A DNA stretch of 64,000 bases from Peptoclostridium acidaminophilum DSM 3953 (GTDB lineage: Bacteria; Bacillota; Clostridia; Peptostreptococcales; Peptostreptococcaceae), in the NCBI RefSeq assembly GCF_000597865.1, contig NZ_CP007452.1, forward strand, positions 1,557,183 through 1,621,182, given 5' to 3'. Shown in pieces: positions 28,370-37,715 of this stretch (position 1 is the first letter of the stretch; the number at the start of each line of letters is the position of its first letter). The notes under the pieces were generated by a model, which had not been told where the DNA came from, did no database searches, and worked only from the letters and a program-made list of their open reading frames with translations. The position numbers and the translations under genes are program-made.

Positions 28370-29617
28370 TTATTGCCAATGTATATTGTATTTTTTAACC
28401 TTGTTCATTATCGTGGTGTGCGAAACACCCAGCTTCTTTGCGGCCTTCCTGATGCTGCCGCTCTTTTTGAGCGCCTCCGCTATCGCCTGTTTTTCGCATA
28501 TCGCGACTATTTCATCAAGCGAAAGATCTTCATCGAGAAGTATTGAGCGTTCCACTCTTGAAATGTCCTTGTTGAAGTCTATTATCAGGTGGTCCGTCTT
28601 TAGCAGCTTCCCTTCGCAAAGATTCATGGCCCTCTCGACAACATTTTCAAGCTCTCTTACATTGCCCGGCCAGTCGTATTCCATGAGTCCGTTTAGAAAG
28701 CCCGCTTCGTAGCCCTCCACCTTTTTTTTCATGCTCTCATTGAGCTTTTCTATGAAGAATCTGACCAGGAGGCTTATGTCCTCTTTCCTCTCCCTGAGTG
28801 GAGGTATGAATATTGGGATTACGTTGAGCCTGTAATACAGATCCTCCCTGAACTGATTGCTCTTTATCATTTCCTCGAGGTTCTTGTTGGTGGCGGCAAT
28901 TATCCTTACATCGACGCTTTCTTCGCTCGTTCCGCCGACTCTTCTGATTTTCCCCTCCTGCAGTACCCTTAAGAGCTTGGCCTGAAGGCTCATGGAGAGC
29001 TCGCCTATTTCATCCAGAAAAATAGTCCCATCGTTTGCCTTTGTAAAAAGGCCGTCCTTACCTGTCTGGAGTGCTCCTGTAAAGCTTCCCTTTTCGTATC
29101 CGAAAAGCTCGCTTTCAAGCAGGCTCTCTGGCAGTGCGGCGCAGTTTATGGCCAAAAATTCGCGGTCTCTCCTCTCGCTTAGCCTGTGTATTCCCCTTGC
29201 AAATATCTCCTTGCCAGTGCCGCTCTCACCGCGCAGGAGTATCGTAGAATTCCCCTTGGCAACAGTGGCTGCTATCTTCTTGACCCTCTCTATGGCTATG
29301 CTGCCTCCCACGACCTCCCAAAAACCGTATTTGTCACCCACAGAAACTGAATCTATTATTTCAAGCAGCTTCTTTTCGTTCTCCTCGTATGAAAGGAGCT
29401 CTATATCGTCTATGCTTATAACGCCTTCCATCGAGAGCAACTCACGCTTTAAGCCTTCCTTGTCGCTGATATTCATCTTCTGCAGCTTTATGCATATCCT
29501 TTTGGGAAATACCTCAAGCGAATGCAGATTAATCCTTTTTTCATAGAGCTTGCTTAGAATCGCAAGTGTCATGCCTATCTTGTCCTGCGTTATAATTTCA
29601 AATCTAACATGCTCCAA
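28370..29617 (-). CDS. TyrR-like sigma-54-dependent activator with ACT domain
   Basis: 415 residues. An N-terminal ACT domain (about 1-75) would bind an amino acid. The AAA+ domain (about 105-340) has Walker A GESGTGKE and Walker [11 protein letters not shown]. The sigma-54 contact loop is GSFTGA, a conservative Ala-to-Ser change. The C-terminal TyrR/Fis-type helix-turn-helix is [20 protein letters not shown]. Start TTG (29617) with GGTGGAG 5 nt before it. It is the last gene of the operon starting at 33355 and faces the megL promoter across a terminator. Methionine or another sulfur amino acid as ligand is inference. Confidence 0.88.
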   Translation of the reverse strand: MEHVRFEIITQDKIGMTLAILSKLYEKRINLHSLEVFPKRICIKLQKMNISDKEGLKRELLSMEGVISIDDIELLSYEENEKKLLEIIDSVSVGDKYGFWEVVGGSIAIERVKKIAATVAKGNSTILLRGESGTGKEIFARGIHRLSERRDREFLAINCAALPESLLESELFGYEKGSFTGALQTGKDGLFTKANDGTIFLDEIGELSMSLQAKLLRVLQEGKIRRVGGTSEESVDVRIIAATNKNLEEMIKSNQFREDLYYRLNVIPIFIPPLRERKEDISLLVRFFIEKLNESMKKKVEGYEAGFLNGLMEYDWPGNVRELENVVERAMNLCEGKLLKTDHLIIDFNKDISRVERSILLDEDLSLDEIVAICEKQAIAEALKKSGSIRKAAKKLGVSHTTIMNKVKKYNIHWQ

Positions 29618-29631
29618 TTCGACTCCACCTT

Positions 29632-30510
29632 CTAGATCATGTCTATAATTTTTTGAAGCTCTTCTCCGCTGAAATTATACTTTGTATTGCAAAAATGGCA
29701 TACCAGCTCGGCAGCCCCATCCTCACGAAGTATTTTTTCAAGTTCCTCTTTGCCTATCGTGATAAGCGCCTTTTCGAATTTTTCCCTGCTGCAGTCGCAT
29801 ACATAGTCCACTTCGTATTTTTCCAGCACTTCCGGTTCGAAACCTTCAAGCACAATATTCATTATGTCCTCGGGAGTCTTGCCTTCTTCTATTAGCGCCG
29901 TAATCGGCTTCATGCCGGAAATGTTCTCTTCAAGCCTTGCTATGCTTTCCTCCGCTGCGTCCGGAAGTGGCTGTACAATGAATCCGCCTGCAGCCTTAAC
30001 CGAGTAATCCTTGTCTATTAGAACTCCGAGCGCAACAGCCGACGGTGTCTGCTCCGAGAATGTAAAATAGTGTGCCAGGTCCTCACCTATTTCTCCGCTT
30101 ACAAGGCCGTACTGGCCGACGTATGGCTCCTTGAGTCCCATGTCTATTATTACATTTATCTTGCCGTCCGTACCTATAGCCGCTCCGACATTGAGTTTTC
30201 CATCCTCTCTGAGCGGAACTTCAACGCCGGGATTCTCGATATAGGCTTTGACTATCCCCTGCGAATTCGACACTACAACTATCGCGCCGGCTGGTCCTCC
30301 TCCCTTCAGCTGCAGAGTGAGCTTGTCGTTTTCACCCTTAATCATAAGCCCCATTATGCTTCCTGCAGTTATGGCTCTGCCTAAGGCTGCAGTTGCAACA
30401 GGTGTCGTGTTATGTATGGTCCTGGCCTTTTCAGCAAGCCCTGTGGTTACCGCGAAAAAACCTCTTATGTTTTTATCTTTTGATGTCACTCTAAGAATGT
30501 AGTTATTCAT
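29632..30510 (-). CDS. hslO: Hsp33 redox-regulated chaperone
   Basis: A 292-residue holdase activated by oxidation. The C-terminal zinc/redox switch is complete: CDC (near 238) and CHFC (near 271) supply the four Cys. It lies in a tight tandem of five genes, 16 bp after the methyltransferase and 14 bp before the sigma-54 activator. Confidence 0.95.
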   Translation of the reverse strand: MNNYILRVTSKDKNIRGFFAVTTGLAEKARTIHNTTPVATAALGRAITAGSIMGLMIKGENDKLTLQLKGGGPAGAIVVVSNSQGIVKAYIENPGVEVPLREDGKLNVGAAIGTDGKINVIIDMGLKEPYVGQYGLVSGEIGEDLAHYFTFSEQTPSAVALGVLIDKDYSVKAAGGFIVQPLPDAAEESIARLEENISGMKPITALIEEGKTPEDIMNIVLEGFEPEVLEKYEVDYVCDCSREKFEKALITIGKEELEKILREDGAAELVCHFCNTKYNFSGEELQKIIDMI

Positions 30511-30526
30511 AACCCATTTTCTCCCT

Positions 30527-31270
30527 TCATTTTAAAGCTGTGAAAAATACTCTTTCGGATTTTTCGGCAGCATCACTCATGCCAAAATCCCCGAGCGCTT
30601 TAATCTCCTTAAAGCCGCCAGCGCCAAGCATGCTTTTAATCTTGTCATTCTTGTATGCCTTCTGGACGTGATATTCTTCAAATCTCTTGTATAGTCCGTT
30701 TGTCTTTGCAAAAAAAGTTATTTCCATTTCGACGGTTTCCGCGTCAGGCTCATAGTAGTTCTCCCATATGTAGGCAATATCATCCTCTGTAAGAGTGAAT
30801 GTGTTGTCGCCCAGGATATTCGAGAGCTTGTAATATGAGCTAAGGTCGAATACAAGCACTCCGCCGTATGGAAGCGCGGCATAGATGTCGCCAAACAGCT
30901 TTAGCAGCTCGTCTTCATCTGTTATGTAGTTGAATCCATCGCACGCGCATACCACAATGTCGGGACTTAGCGCTTCAAAGTCAAGATTTCTCATGTCGCT
31001 GCACAAGAGAAGCGCTCTTAGCTTTTCGTCCTCGAGCTTCTTTTGGGCTTCGCACAGCATATCTTCCGATATGTCGACTCCCGTCACCTCGTATCCGAGC
31101 CTTACAAGCCCCGTTGTGACACTTCCGGTGCCGCAGCCCAGCTCAAGTATGCTTTTCCCTTTTGCACCGCTTTGCTTAATTAGATTGTCTATATGATCGG
31201 CCCATGCTGAATAGTCGACATCCTCCATAAGCCTGTCGTAGTAGTGGGCGAATTCTCCGTAAAACTGCAT
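30527..31270 (-). CDS. Class I SAM-dependent methyltransferase
   Basis: 247 residues. The AdoMet motif I is ILELGCGTGSVTTGL (about 40), followed by an acidic residue in GVDISEDM; motif IV is DIVVCACDGFNYI. The start YGEFAHYYDRLM and the length match the YqeM-like group often found in Firmicutes. The substrate is unknown. Its position in the hslO operon does not suggest one. Confidence 0.85.
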   Translation of the reverse strand: MQFYGEFAHYYDRLMEDVDYSAWADHIDNLIKQSGAKGKSILELGCGTGSVTTGLVRLGYEVTGVDISEDMLCEAQKKLEDEKLRALLLCSDMRNLDFEALSPDIVVCACDGFNYITDEDELLKLFGDIYAALPYGGVLVFDLSSYYKLSNILGDNTFTLTEDDIAYIWENYYEPDAETVEMEITFFAKTNGLYKRFEEYHVQKAYKNDKIKSMLGAGGFKEIKALGDFGMSDAAEKSERVFFTALK

Positions 31271-31286
31271 ATTGTCTCCTCCGAAA

Positions 31287-32198
31287 TCACATGAATGTTA
31301 CATTCAAGTATATAAATATTACAACGCAAACAGCTATCGGGGCGTATATGAGCAGTTTCAGGCGGCCACTCTGCGCTGCCTGATCTGCAGCAATTTCCGT
31401 GTCCTGCACGCCGAAATTTTCTCTGAGCTTTTTAAGCTTTTTCTTCAGCCCCTTGGCGCATGCAAGCGATATTACTCCAAGCACGGCAAGCTGCATTCCC
31501 ATGGCAAGCAGCATGTCGACGCCTTCAGGTATAGCCTGAGTTGCTCCATCTCCTTGAAGCATGAAATAGCCCAGCGTCGAGGCTATTGAATTGTTGAGCG
31601 CGTGGCAAAATACTGCCGGCCATATTGAGCCCGTAATCAAAGTTATGTAGCCGAATACAATCCCAAGCACAAGCGGTCCCATGAAATTATATATGTTATA
31701 GTGGAAAAGCGCAAACATGAAGGCCGTGAACAGCACTGCAAATCTCTCGCTTCCCGTGCTGTTCATCCTCAGGAAAAAGCCCCTGAAGAGCACCTCCTCG
31801 CAAAAGCCGGGCAAAATTCCAATAAGCACTATATACAGAATAAACTCGTTCAAATTGGAAGCTATCGGTACTTCAGGCAGCTCCACATTTCCAAACAGGC
31901 TGAGTATGAATATCGCCAGCGAATTCCCAAACACCGCCAGCGGGTATGTGAGAAGCGTTATGGCAAATGCCGATATGAACACCTTGGGACTTACAAGCCT
32001 CAGCCTTAAAAAATCGATAATGCTGCCCGTTTTATATATGCTCGAAAAAATTACAGCCGGAAGCAGTACTATTACAAGCTCGGTCAGCACAATGCCGCTG
32101 TTGAGGTCTGCGTTTTGGAAATACGCTCCCGCCGACAGGAATATGACGGACAGGAACAAAAATACAGCATTAGCCGATGCCAGCCTTTGTAGCTTCAA
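31287..32198 (-). CDS. CPBP-family intramembrane metalloprotease (CAAX/Abi type)
   Basis: A 303-residue protein with about 8 membrane segments. The family motifs are seen in order: CEEVLFRGFF (EExxxR), FALFHYN (FxxxH) and FCHALNN (HxxxN). Bacterial members process or degrade membrane proteins or peptides; the target is unknown. Its ATG overlaps the stop of the upstream amidohydrolase by 4 bp (ATGA), so the two are translationally coupled. Confidence 0.88.
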   Translation of the reverse strand: MKLQRLASANAVFLFLSVIFLSAGAYFQNADLNSGIVLTELVIVLLPAVIFSSIYKTGSIIDFLRLRLVSPKVFISAFAITLLTYPLAVFGNSLAIFILSLFGNVELPEVPIASNLNEFILYIVLIGILPGFCEEVLFRGFFLRMNSTGSERFAVLFTAFMFALFHYNIYNFMGPLVLGIVFGYITLITGSIWPAVFCHALNNSIASTLGYFMLQGDGATQAIPEGVDMLLAMGMQLAVLGVISLACAKGLKKKLKKLRENFGVQDTEIAADQAAQSGRLKLLIYAPIAVCVVIFIYLNVTFM

Positions 32199-33355
32199 GA
32201 AATCACCCCTTTATGCCTCAGGAGCCTGATATAAAATTCAAGTCCGAAAATAAGGGCTTTCTCGTCAAAGTCAAAATCTATATTATGAAGGCTTTTAGTG
32301 AAACCCAAATCCTCATTCCTGCTTCCCAGCATGAAAAACAGTCCCGGAATTCTCCTTTGATAGTAGGCAAAATCCTCTGCAATCATGAGAGGCTCGAGCA
32401 GGCTTATGTTTTCTTCTCCGACGGCCTCCTTGAATTCCTCAAACAGCTTCTCGTCATTGTTGACTGGCGGATAATCATCCTTTATATTGACCTCTATACT
32501 GCAGCCGTAGACAGTTTCAAATCCTCTCGCCACCTCAAAAATTCTTTCCTTTATCTTTTCATATACATTGTCTTTGAAGGCCCTTATTGTACCCTCGAGC
32601 CTTACATTTCCGCTTATTATGTTGCGCCTGCTTCCGCCCTCAATCCTTCCTATTGTAAGCACGCCTTCGTCGAGAGGCCTTATGTTCCTTGAAATGATTG
32701 TCTGAAGCGCGCTAATGAATCCTGCTGCGGCAACTATGGAGTCGTTTGCATCCTGCGGCATAGCCCCATGGCCGCTCTTGCCCGTGATTTCAATGTTGAC
32801 TTCGCCTGCTCCAGAAAGGAAGTAGAGCGGCCTAACTCCAGCCAGCCCCTCGCTCACATCCGGATACATGTGCAGCCCGTATATCTCGTCTATTCCATAC
32901 TTTTCAACAAGTCCAGCGTTTAGAAGCGGCAGCGCCCCTCCCGGAGACTCTTCAGCCGGCTGGAAGATGAATGCCACATTATCCCTTATGAGTTCTTTTC
33001 TGCTGCACAAGTACTCGACCAGGCCCAGGAGTATGCTCATATGCCCGTCATGTCCGCACAGATGGCGCACGGAGCCGTCCCCCGCGTTGAGCCCATCCAT
33101 GTCTGCCCTGAAGGCAACAGTCCTTTTCCCGACGCTGCCTTTTATAACGCCTGTTACAGATGTCTCAAGCAGGGCGTCATGCTGTATGCCAAGACTGTCA
33201 AGGCGGCTTCTTATGTATTCTGCCGTTTTATACTCCTTCAGCCCCAGCTCCGCAATCTCGTGGAGGCTCCTCCTGTGTCCACAAATAATTTCTTTGAATT
33301 CCAATGTCTCCGGGTTTATATCCTCATATTTCATACTATATTCAGCAAAACACAT
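32195..33355 (-). CDS. M20-family amidohydrolase (possible N-acetyldiaminopimelate deacetylase)
   Basis: 386 residues. Metal and catalytic motifs of the M20D group are present: the Cys/His/Asp cluster CGHDGHMS near 100, QPAEESPGGALPLL near 133, GLHMYPD near 160 and the dimerisation-domain segment GKSGHGAMPQDAND near 195. The start is uncertain: the Shine-Dalgarno-like AAGGAG is 15 nt from the ATG at 33355, and a second ATG lies at 33334. It heads the operon running to the TyrR-like activator. It diverges from asd-dapA-dapB-dapH, which needs exactly such a deacetylase. Hippurate- or peptide-type hydrolase remains possible. Confidence 0.85.
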   Translation of the reverse strand: MCFAEYSMKYEDINPETLEFKEIICGHRRSLHEIAELGLKEYKTAEYIRSRLDSLGIQHDALLETSVTGVIKGSVGKRTVAFRADMDGLNAGDGSVRHLCGHDGHMSILLGLVEYLCSRKELIRDNVAFIFQPAEESPGGALPLLNAGLVEKYGIDEIYGLHMYPDVSEGLAGVRPLYFLSGAGEVNIEITGKSGHGAMPQDANDSIVAAAGFISALQTIISRNIRPLDEGVLTIGRIEGGSRRNIISGNVRLEGTIRAFKDNVYEKIKERIFEVARGFETVYGCSIEVNIKDDYPPVNNDEKLFEEFKEAVGEENISLLEPLMIAEDFAYYQRRIPGLFFMLGSRNEDLGFTKSLHNIDFDFDEKALIFGLEFYIRLLRHKGVIS

Positions 33356-33558
33356 AAATGTTCTTGCTTACTCCTTTCTCTATTAATTTAATTACTATAC
33401 AACAGAATAAAATCAATCAATCTCACAACTAAATATAACCACATTACAAGTTTGGATTTAGCCGTAAAAATTTATTTGCATGCTTTAACATGTTGAATAT
33501 ATTCATATTTAGTGTTACTATTGTATAAACTTTATACTAAAAACAGGGGGTAATCAAA

Positions 33559-34557
33559 GTGAAAAAGTACAATGTGGCAATTGTCGGCGCAACCGGAAAA
33601 GTTGGGGAAACTTTCTTAAAGGTACTTGAAGAGAAAAATTTTCCTGTAGATAAATTATACCCTATGGCCTCAAAAAAATCTGCAGGAATTAATATCAAAT
33701 TCCAGGGCAAGGATTGGACCGTAGAGGAACTCAGCGAAAGCTCATTCGACAAGGATATAGACATAGCCCTATTTTCAGCTGGTGGAAGCATAAGCCTCAA
33801 ATATGCCCCAATAGCCAGGGAAAAAGGCGTAATAGTAATAGACAACAGCAGCGCATGGAGAATGGACAAGGATGTCCCTCTTGTAGTTCCAGAGGTCAAT
33901 CCTGAAGATATAAAAAAACACAACGGCATAATAGCAAATCCTAACTGCTCTACAATACAGGCTGTAGTGGCTCTCAAGCCTCTGCATGATAGGTTCAAAA
34001 TAAAAAGAATAGTATATTCTACTTATCAGGCTGTTTCCGGATCAGGTGTTAAGGGAATAAGAGATTTAGAAGAAGGCTTAAAAGGAAACAAAAACGAATT
34101 CTATCCTCACCAGATAGCTTTTAACTGCATACCTCACATCGATGTTTTCCTTGAAAACGGCTATACAAAAGAAGAAATGAAAATGGTGGAAGAGACGAAA
34201 AAGATAATGAATGACGATTCACTAAGAATTACAGCTACTGCAGTTAGAGTTCCTGTTATAAGCGGACACAGCGAGTCTATAAATGTGGAATTCGAAAAGC
34301 CTTATGAGATTTCAGAAGTTTTCAGCATAATGGATTCTGCGGAAGGAATTGTGCTAGTGGACGACGTTGCAAACAACAAATATCCGCTAGCCGTAGACGC
34401 TGCAGACACTGACCCAGTGTACGTGGGTAGACTAAGAAGAGACGAGAGTGTTGAAAGCGGCCTTAACATGTGGGTTGTTGCAGACAACATAAGAAAAGGT
34501 GCAGCTACAAACACTGTTCAGATTGCTGAGCTTCTTGTTAAGTACGATCTAATTTAA
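33559..34557 (+). CDS. asd: Aspartate-semialdehyde dehydrogenase
   Basis: A 332-residue NADPH enzyme that makes aspartate semialdehyde. GATGKVGETFL is the Rossmann loop; the catalytic Cys is in NPNCSTIQ (near 133). The substrate segment SGHSESINVEF has the catalytic His. Start GTG (33559) after GGGGGTAATCAAA. It is the first gene of asd-dapA-dapB-dapH, which makes diaminopimelate for wall and lysine. No lysine riboswitch or T-box is seen in the AT-rich upstream 200 bp. Confidence 0.96.
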   Translation: MKKYNVAIVGATGKVGETFLKVLEEKNFPVDKLYPMASKKSAGINIKFQGKDWTVEELSESSFDKDIDIALFSAGGSISLKYAPIAREKGVIVIDNSSAWRMDKDVPLVVPEVNPEDIKKHNGIIANPNCSTIQAVVALKPLHDRFKIKRIVYSTYQAVSGSGVKGIRDLEEGLKGNKNEFYPHQIAFNCIPHIDVFLENGYTKEEMKMVEETKKIMNDDSLRITATAVRVPVISGHSESINVEFEKPYEISEVFSIMDSAEGIVLVDDVANNKYPLAVDAADTDPVYVGRLRRDESVESGLNMWVVADNIRKGAATNTVQIAELLVKYDLI

Positions 34558-34586
34558 CTTTCAAAAAAAAGAAGGAGTGATTCGCA

Positions 34587-35465
34587 ATGATATTCAAAGG
34601 ATGTGGAGTCGCTATTGTAACACCTTTCAAAGACGGGAAAGTTGATTTTAAGAAGCTTGAAGAGCTCGTCGAATGGCATATAGAGGAAGGCACTGATGCT
34701 ATAATAGTTGCCGGTACAACTGGCGAAGCCTCAACAATGACTGACGAAGAGCAGCTTGCTGCTGTTAAATGCGTGGTTGACAAGGTTGCAAAGAGAGTAC
34801 CTGTAATAGCAGGCGCAGGCTCTAACGACACTCCCCATGCCATCAAGCTATGCCAGGAATCTGAAAAGCTCGGAGCTGACGCTCTGCTTCTAGTGACACC
34901 TTATTACAACAAGGCTACACAGCTGGGGCTTATAAAGCACTATACCATGATAGCCAACAGCGTTAAAATTCCTATAATACTATACAACGTTCCAGGAAGA
35001 ACAAGCGTTAACATCCAGCCCGAGACAGCTGTTGAGCTTGCAAAGGTAGAAAACATAGTTGCAATAAAGGAAGCCAGCGGAGACATATCTCAAATCGCGA
35101 AACTTGCAAGCATAGTACCTGAAGGCTTCGACATATATTCTGGAAATGACGACCAGGTACTTCCTATACTTTCACTTGGCGGAATCGGTGTAATATCTGT
35201 AGTTGCAAACATATGCCCTAAGGATACTCACGACATGGTAGTAAAATACCTGGAGGGAGATCTCAAGACAGCTATGAAACTTCAGCTTGGTATGAAGGCT
35301 CTTATAGATGCACTTTTCATAGAGGTCAATCCTATACCGGTTAAGACCGCAATGAACATAATGGGCTGGGATGTCGGCGACCTGAGAATGCCTCTTTGCG
35401 AGATGAGCCCATCAAATATAGAGGTTCTTAAAAAGGAGCTCGTAAACTACGGACTTCTAAAATAA
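34587..35465 (+). CDS. dapA: 4-hydroxy-tetrahydrodipicolinate synthase
   Basis: A 292-residue TIM-barrel Schiff-base enzyme that joins pyruvate and aspartate semialdehyde. GTTGEASTM binds the carboxylate; Tyr of LYNVPGRTS and Lys of [10 protein letters not shown] (near 161) are catalytic. AAGGAGTGATTCGCA precedes the ATG. It is second in the operon, 29 bp after asd. Confidence 0.97.
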   Translation: MIFKGCGVAIVTPFKDGKVDFKKLEELVEWHIEEGTDAIIVAGTTGEASTMTDEEQLAAVKCVVDKVAKRVPVIAGAGSNDTPHAIKLCQESEKLGADALLLVTPYYNKATQLGLIKHYTMIANSVKIPIILYNVPGRTSVNIQPETAVELAKVENIVAIKEASGDISQIAKLASIVPEGFDIYSGNDDQVLPILSLGGIGVISVVANICPKDTHDMVVKYLEGDLKTAMKLQLGMKALIDALFIEVNPIPVKTAMNIMGWDVGDLRMPLCEMSPSNIEVLKKELVNYGLLK

Positions 35466-35480
35466 TCAAGGAGGACATGC

Positions 35481-36239
35481 ATGCTCAATGTAATAATAAA
35501 TGGAGCTTTAGGTAAAATGGGAAAGGTCCTTATTGACGCTGTCAATTCGGATGAAGAACTGAATCTTGTAGCCGCTGTAGACAAAGGCGCTGGTTTCATG
35601 AGCGAAAAGCCCGAGGGCGTATACGGCTCTATATTCGACGTAAATGTGAAGGCCGACGTAGTTATCGACTTTTCAAGGCCAGAGGCAGCCAATGATCTTA
35701 TCAAATACTGCAAGGCCAACAGGTGCGCTCTTGTGCTGGCTACAACTGGCTTTAGCGACGAAGAGCTGGCATTCATACATGAATCGGCAAAAGAGATTCC
35801 AATATTCAACTCATACAACATGTCGCTTGGAGTAAACCTGATGCTCAGCCTTGTAGCCAAAGCTGCCCAGGCGCTCGAGGGCTTTGACATAGAAATAATT
35901 GAAAAGCACCACAACGAAAAGGTTGATGCTCCTAGCGGCACAGCCATAATGATAGCCAACGAAATAAACGAAGCCTTGGACAACTCAATGCAGATGAACT
36001 ACGGCCGATACGGCAGAGACTGCAAGAGAGCCAAGAATGAAATAGGCATACATGCCGTAAGAGGCGGCACAATAGTAGGCGATCACACAGCCGTATTTGC
36101 TGGCAAGGACGAGATAATTGAAATAAGGCACACTGCAAACTCAAAGCAGATATTTGCCCAGGGGGCACTGAGAGCCGCAAAATTCCTTTCAAGCAAGGAA
36201 CGCGGATTCTACAACATGAAAGACCTATTCAAGTTCTAA
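35481..36239 (+). CDS. dapB: 4-hydroxy-tetrahydrodipicolinate reductase
   Basis: A 252-residue enzyme. The nucleotide-binding start is IINGALGKMGKVLIDA. The substrate segment EIIEKHHNEKVDAPSGTA carries the catalytic His and Lys, and VRGGTIVGDHTAVF is the C-terminal signature. AAGGAGGACATGC precedes the ATG, 15 bp after dapA. Confidence 0.97.
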   Translation: MLNVIINGALGKMGKVLIDAVNSDEELNLVAAVDKGAGFMSEKPEGVYGSIFDVNVKADVVIDFSRPEAANDLIKYCKANRCALVLATTGFSDEELAFIHESAKEIPIFNSYNMSLGVNLMLSLVAKAAQALEGFDIEIIEKHHNEKVDAPSGTAIMIANEINEALDNSMQMNYGRYGRDCKRAKNEIGIHAVRGGTIVGDHTAVFAGKDEIIEIRHTANSKQIFAQGALRAAKFLSSKERGFYNMKDLFKF

Positions 36240-36251
36240 CGGAGGTATTAT

Positions 36252-36971
36252 ATGAAAAAAATGACAGACGCTTATGAAATAGCAAGATATATAAAAGAGG
36301 TTAAGAAAAAGACGCCTGTGACTCTATATGTAAACGGCGATTTTGACGCATATTCATATAAGGAACAGTTCAGCGGTATCAAGGTTTTCGGAAGCTGCAA
36401 CTCTTATATTATAATAGGCGAATATGAGGACATAAAGAATATACTTGCCGACAACAAGGATGCAATAACAGACTACCACATGGAAAATGACAGAAGAAAT
36501 TCAGCAATACCAATGTTCAACAAGCTCAGCACTACTGCCAGAATAGAGCCGGGTGCCGTTATAAGGGATATGGTTTCAATAGCTGACAACGTGGTTGTTA
36601 TGATGGGTGCCGTTATAAATATAGGTGCTGAAATCGAAGAAGGCTCAATGATAGACATGAATGCTGTGCTTGGCGCAAGAGCCATGATAGGCAAGAACGT
36701 TCACGTTGGTGCCGGGGCTGTTGTAGCCGGAGTGCTTGAGCCTCCATCGGCAACGCCTGTAATAGTGGAAGACGGCGTAATGATAGGAGCCAACGCTGTT
36801 ATACTCGAAGGAGTAAGGGTTGGCAAGGATGCTGTAGTTGCTGCAGGCGCAGTAGTTACAACAGACGTTCCTGAAGGAAGCGTGGTTGCAGGCTCTCCTG
36901 CAAAGGTAATCAAGATGAAGGATGAAAAGACTTCAGAAAAAACAAAGCTTATGGACGACCTTAGAGGTTAA
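36252..36971 (+). CDS. dapH: Tetrahydrodipicolinate N-acetyltransferase
   Basis: 239 residues. The N-terminal DapH domain (about 1-85) precedes a left-handed beta-helix of hexapeptide repeats (about 90-215; [18 protein letters not shown] is typical). It acetylates tetrahydrodipicolinate, so this organism uses the acetyl branch of DAP synthesis. That branch also needs an aminotransferase and a deacetylase; the divergent M20 gene may be the deacetylase. GGAGG precedes the ATG, 12 bp after dapB. Confidence 0.95.
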   Translation: MKKMTDAYEIARYIKEVKKKTPVTLYVNGDFDAYSYKEQFSGIKVFGSCNSYIIIGEYEDIKNILADNKDAITDYHMENDRRNSAIPMFNKLSTTARIEPGAVIRDMVSIADNVVVMMGAVINIGAEIEEGSMIDMNAVLGARAMIGKNVHVGAGAVVAGVLEPPSATPVIVEDGVMIGANAVILEGVRVGKDAVVAAGAVVTTDVPEGSVVAGSPAKVIKMKDEKTSEKTKLMDDLRG

Positions 36972-36987
36972 ATTTACATTAATAAAT

Positions 36988-37026
36988 CAGGGGTGCCGGA
37001 ATATATCCGGCACCCCTTTCTTTTTA
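36988..37026. terminator. Bidirectional terminator between dapH and hpt
   Basis: The stem AGGGGTGCCGGA/TCCGGCACCCCT is followed by TTTCTTTTT on the plus side and ends 15 bp before the hpt stop on the minus side. Confidence 0.9.
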
Positions 37027-37040
37027 CATTTACACGATCA

Positions 37041-37580
37041 TTATCTGTCTTCATCTGTTACTGCAAACACATAAGGGATGTTCCTGTAGTAACTGCTGTA
37101 GTCGAGGCCGTAGCCCACAACAAACTTATCCTCTATTGTAAAGCCAATATAGTCGGCCTGGTAATCCACTGCTCTCCTGCTTGGCTTGTCAAGGAGCACG
37201 CAGGACTTTACGCTTGCAGGCCTCTTACCTTTAAGGTGCTCAACTACATACTTCATTGTTATACCCGAATCAGTAATATCATCCACAACAAGCACGTCAT
37301 ACCCCTCAATATCCTCCGTTATGTCATTCAAGACGTTGACGCTTCCCTTTGATTCAAATTTATCCTCATAGCTCGAAGTAGTCATAAAGCCTATTTTTAC
37401 AGGTACACTTACACTCCTTGCAATATCCGATGCAAAAATGAAGCTCCCCTTTAGAAGTGATAATATAAAAAGCTTCTTGTTCTCATAGTCCTTTGATATT
37501 TGCAATCCTAGTTCTTCAACTCTTGCAGCTATATCTTCCTTCGAGCACAGAATTTCCCACTTCTTCTTTTCTATATCCAT
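37041..37580 (-). CDS. hpt: Hypoxanthine phosphoribosyltransferase
   Basis: A 179-residue purine-salvage enzyme that makes IMP/GMP from base and PRPP. The PRPP motif is VLVVDDITDSGITMKYV near 100, and the PPi loop LLKGSFIFA is near 45. GGAGGTAAAAA precedes the ATG. It is a single gene between two terminators and could take up purines imported by the permease at 6925-8295 (inference). Confidence 0.95.
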   Translation of the reverse strand: MDIEKKKWEILCSKEDIAARVEELGLQISKDYENKKLFILSLLKGSFIFASDIARSVSVPVKIGFMTTSSYEDKFESKGSVNVLNDITEDIEGYDVLVVDDITDSGITMKYVVEHLKGKRPASVKSCVLLDKPSRRAVDYQADYIGFTIEDKFVVGYGLDYSSYYRNIPYVFAVTDEDR

Positions 37581-37624
37581 TTTTTACCTCCAGTGTGGAT
37601 TTTTTCATCCTTTAGGGCCACATA

Positions 37625-37675
37625 AAAACTCTGCTGAACAGATGATCAACGACCACATTTCAACAGAGTTTTCAT
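37625..37675 (-). terminator. Terminator of the cysteine desulfidase gene
   Basis: The stem AAAACTCTGTTGAA/TTCAGCAGAGTTTT with a loop of about 22 nt lies 40 bp past the stop codon. Confidence 0.7.
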
Positions 37676-37715
37676 GAAACTAATTTTAATTTAAAAAGCC
37701 TCTAATGTCAATAAA

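Noticed and set aside
33360-33558. Lysine riboswitch or T-box before asd-dapABH
   Set aside because: The region is AT-rich with none of the conserved lysine-aptamer or T-box core sequences.
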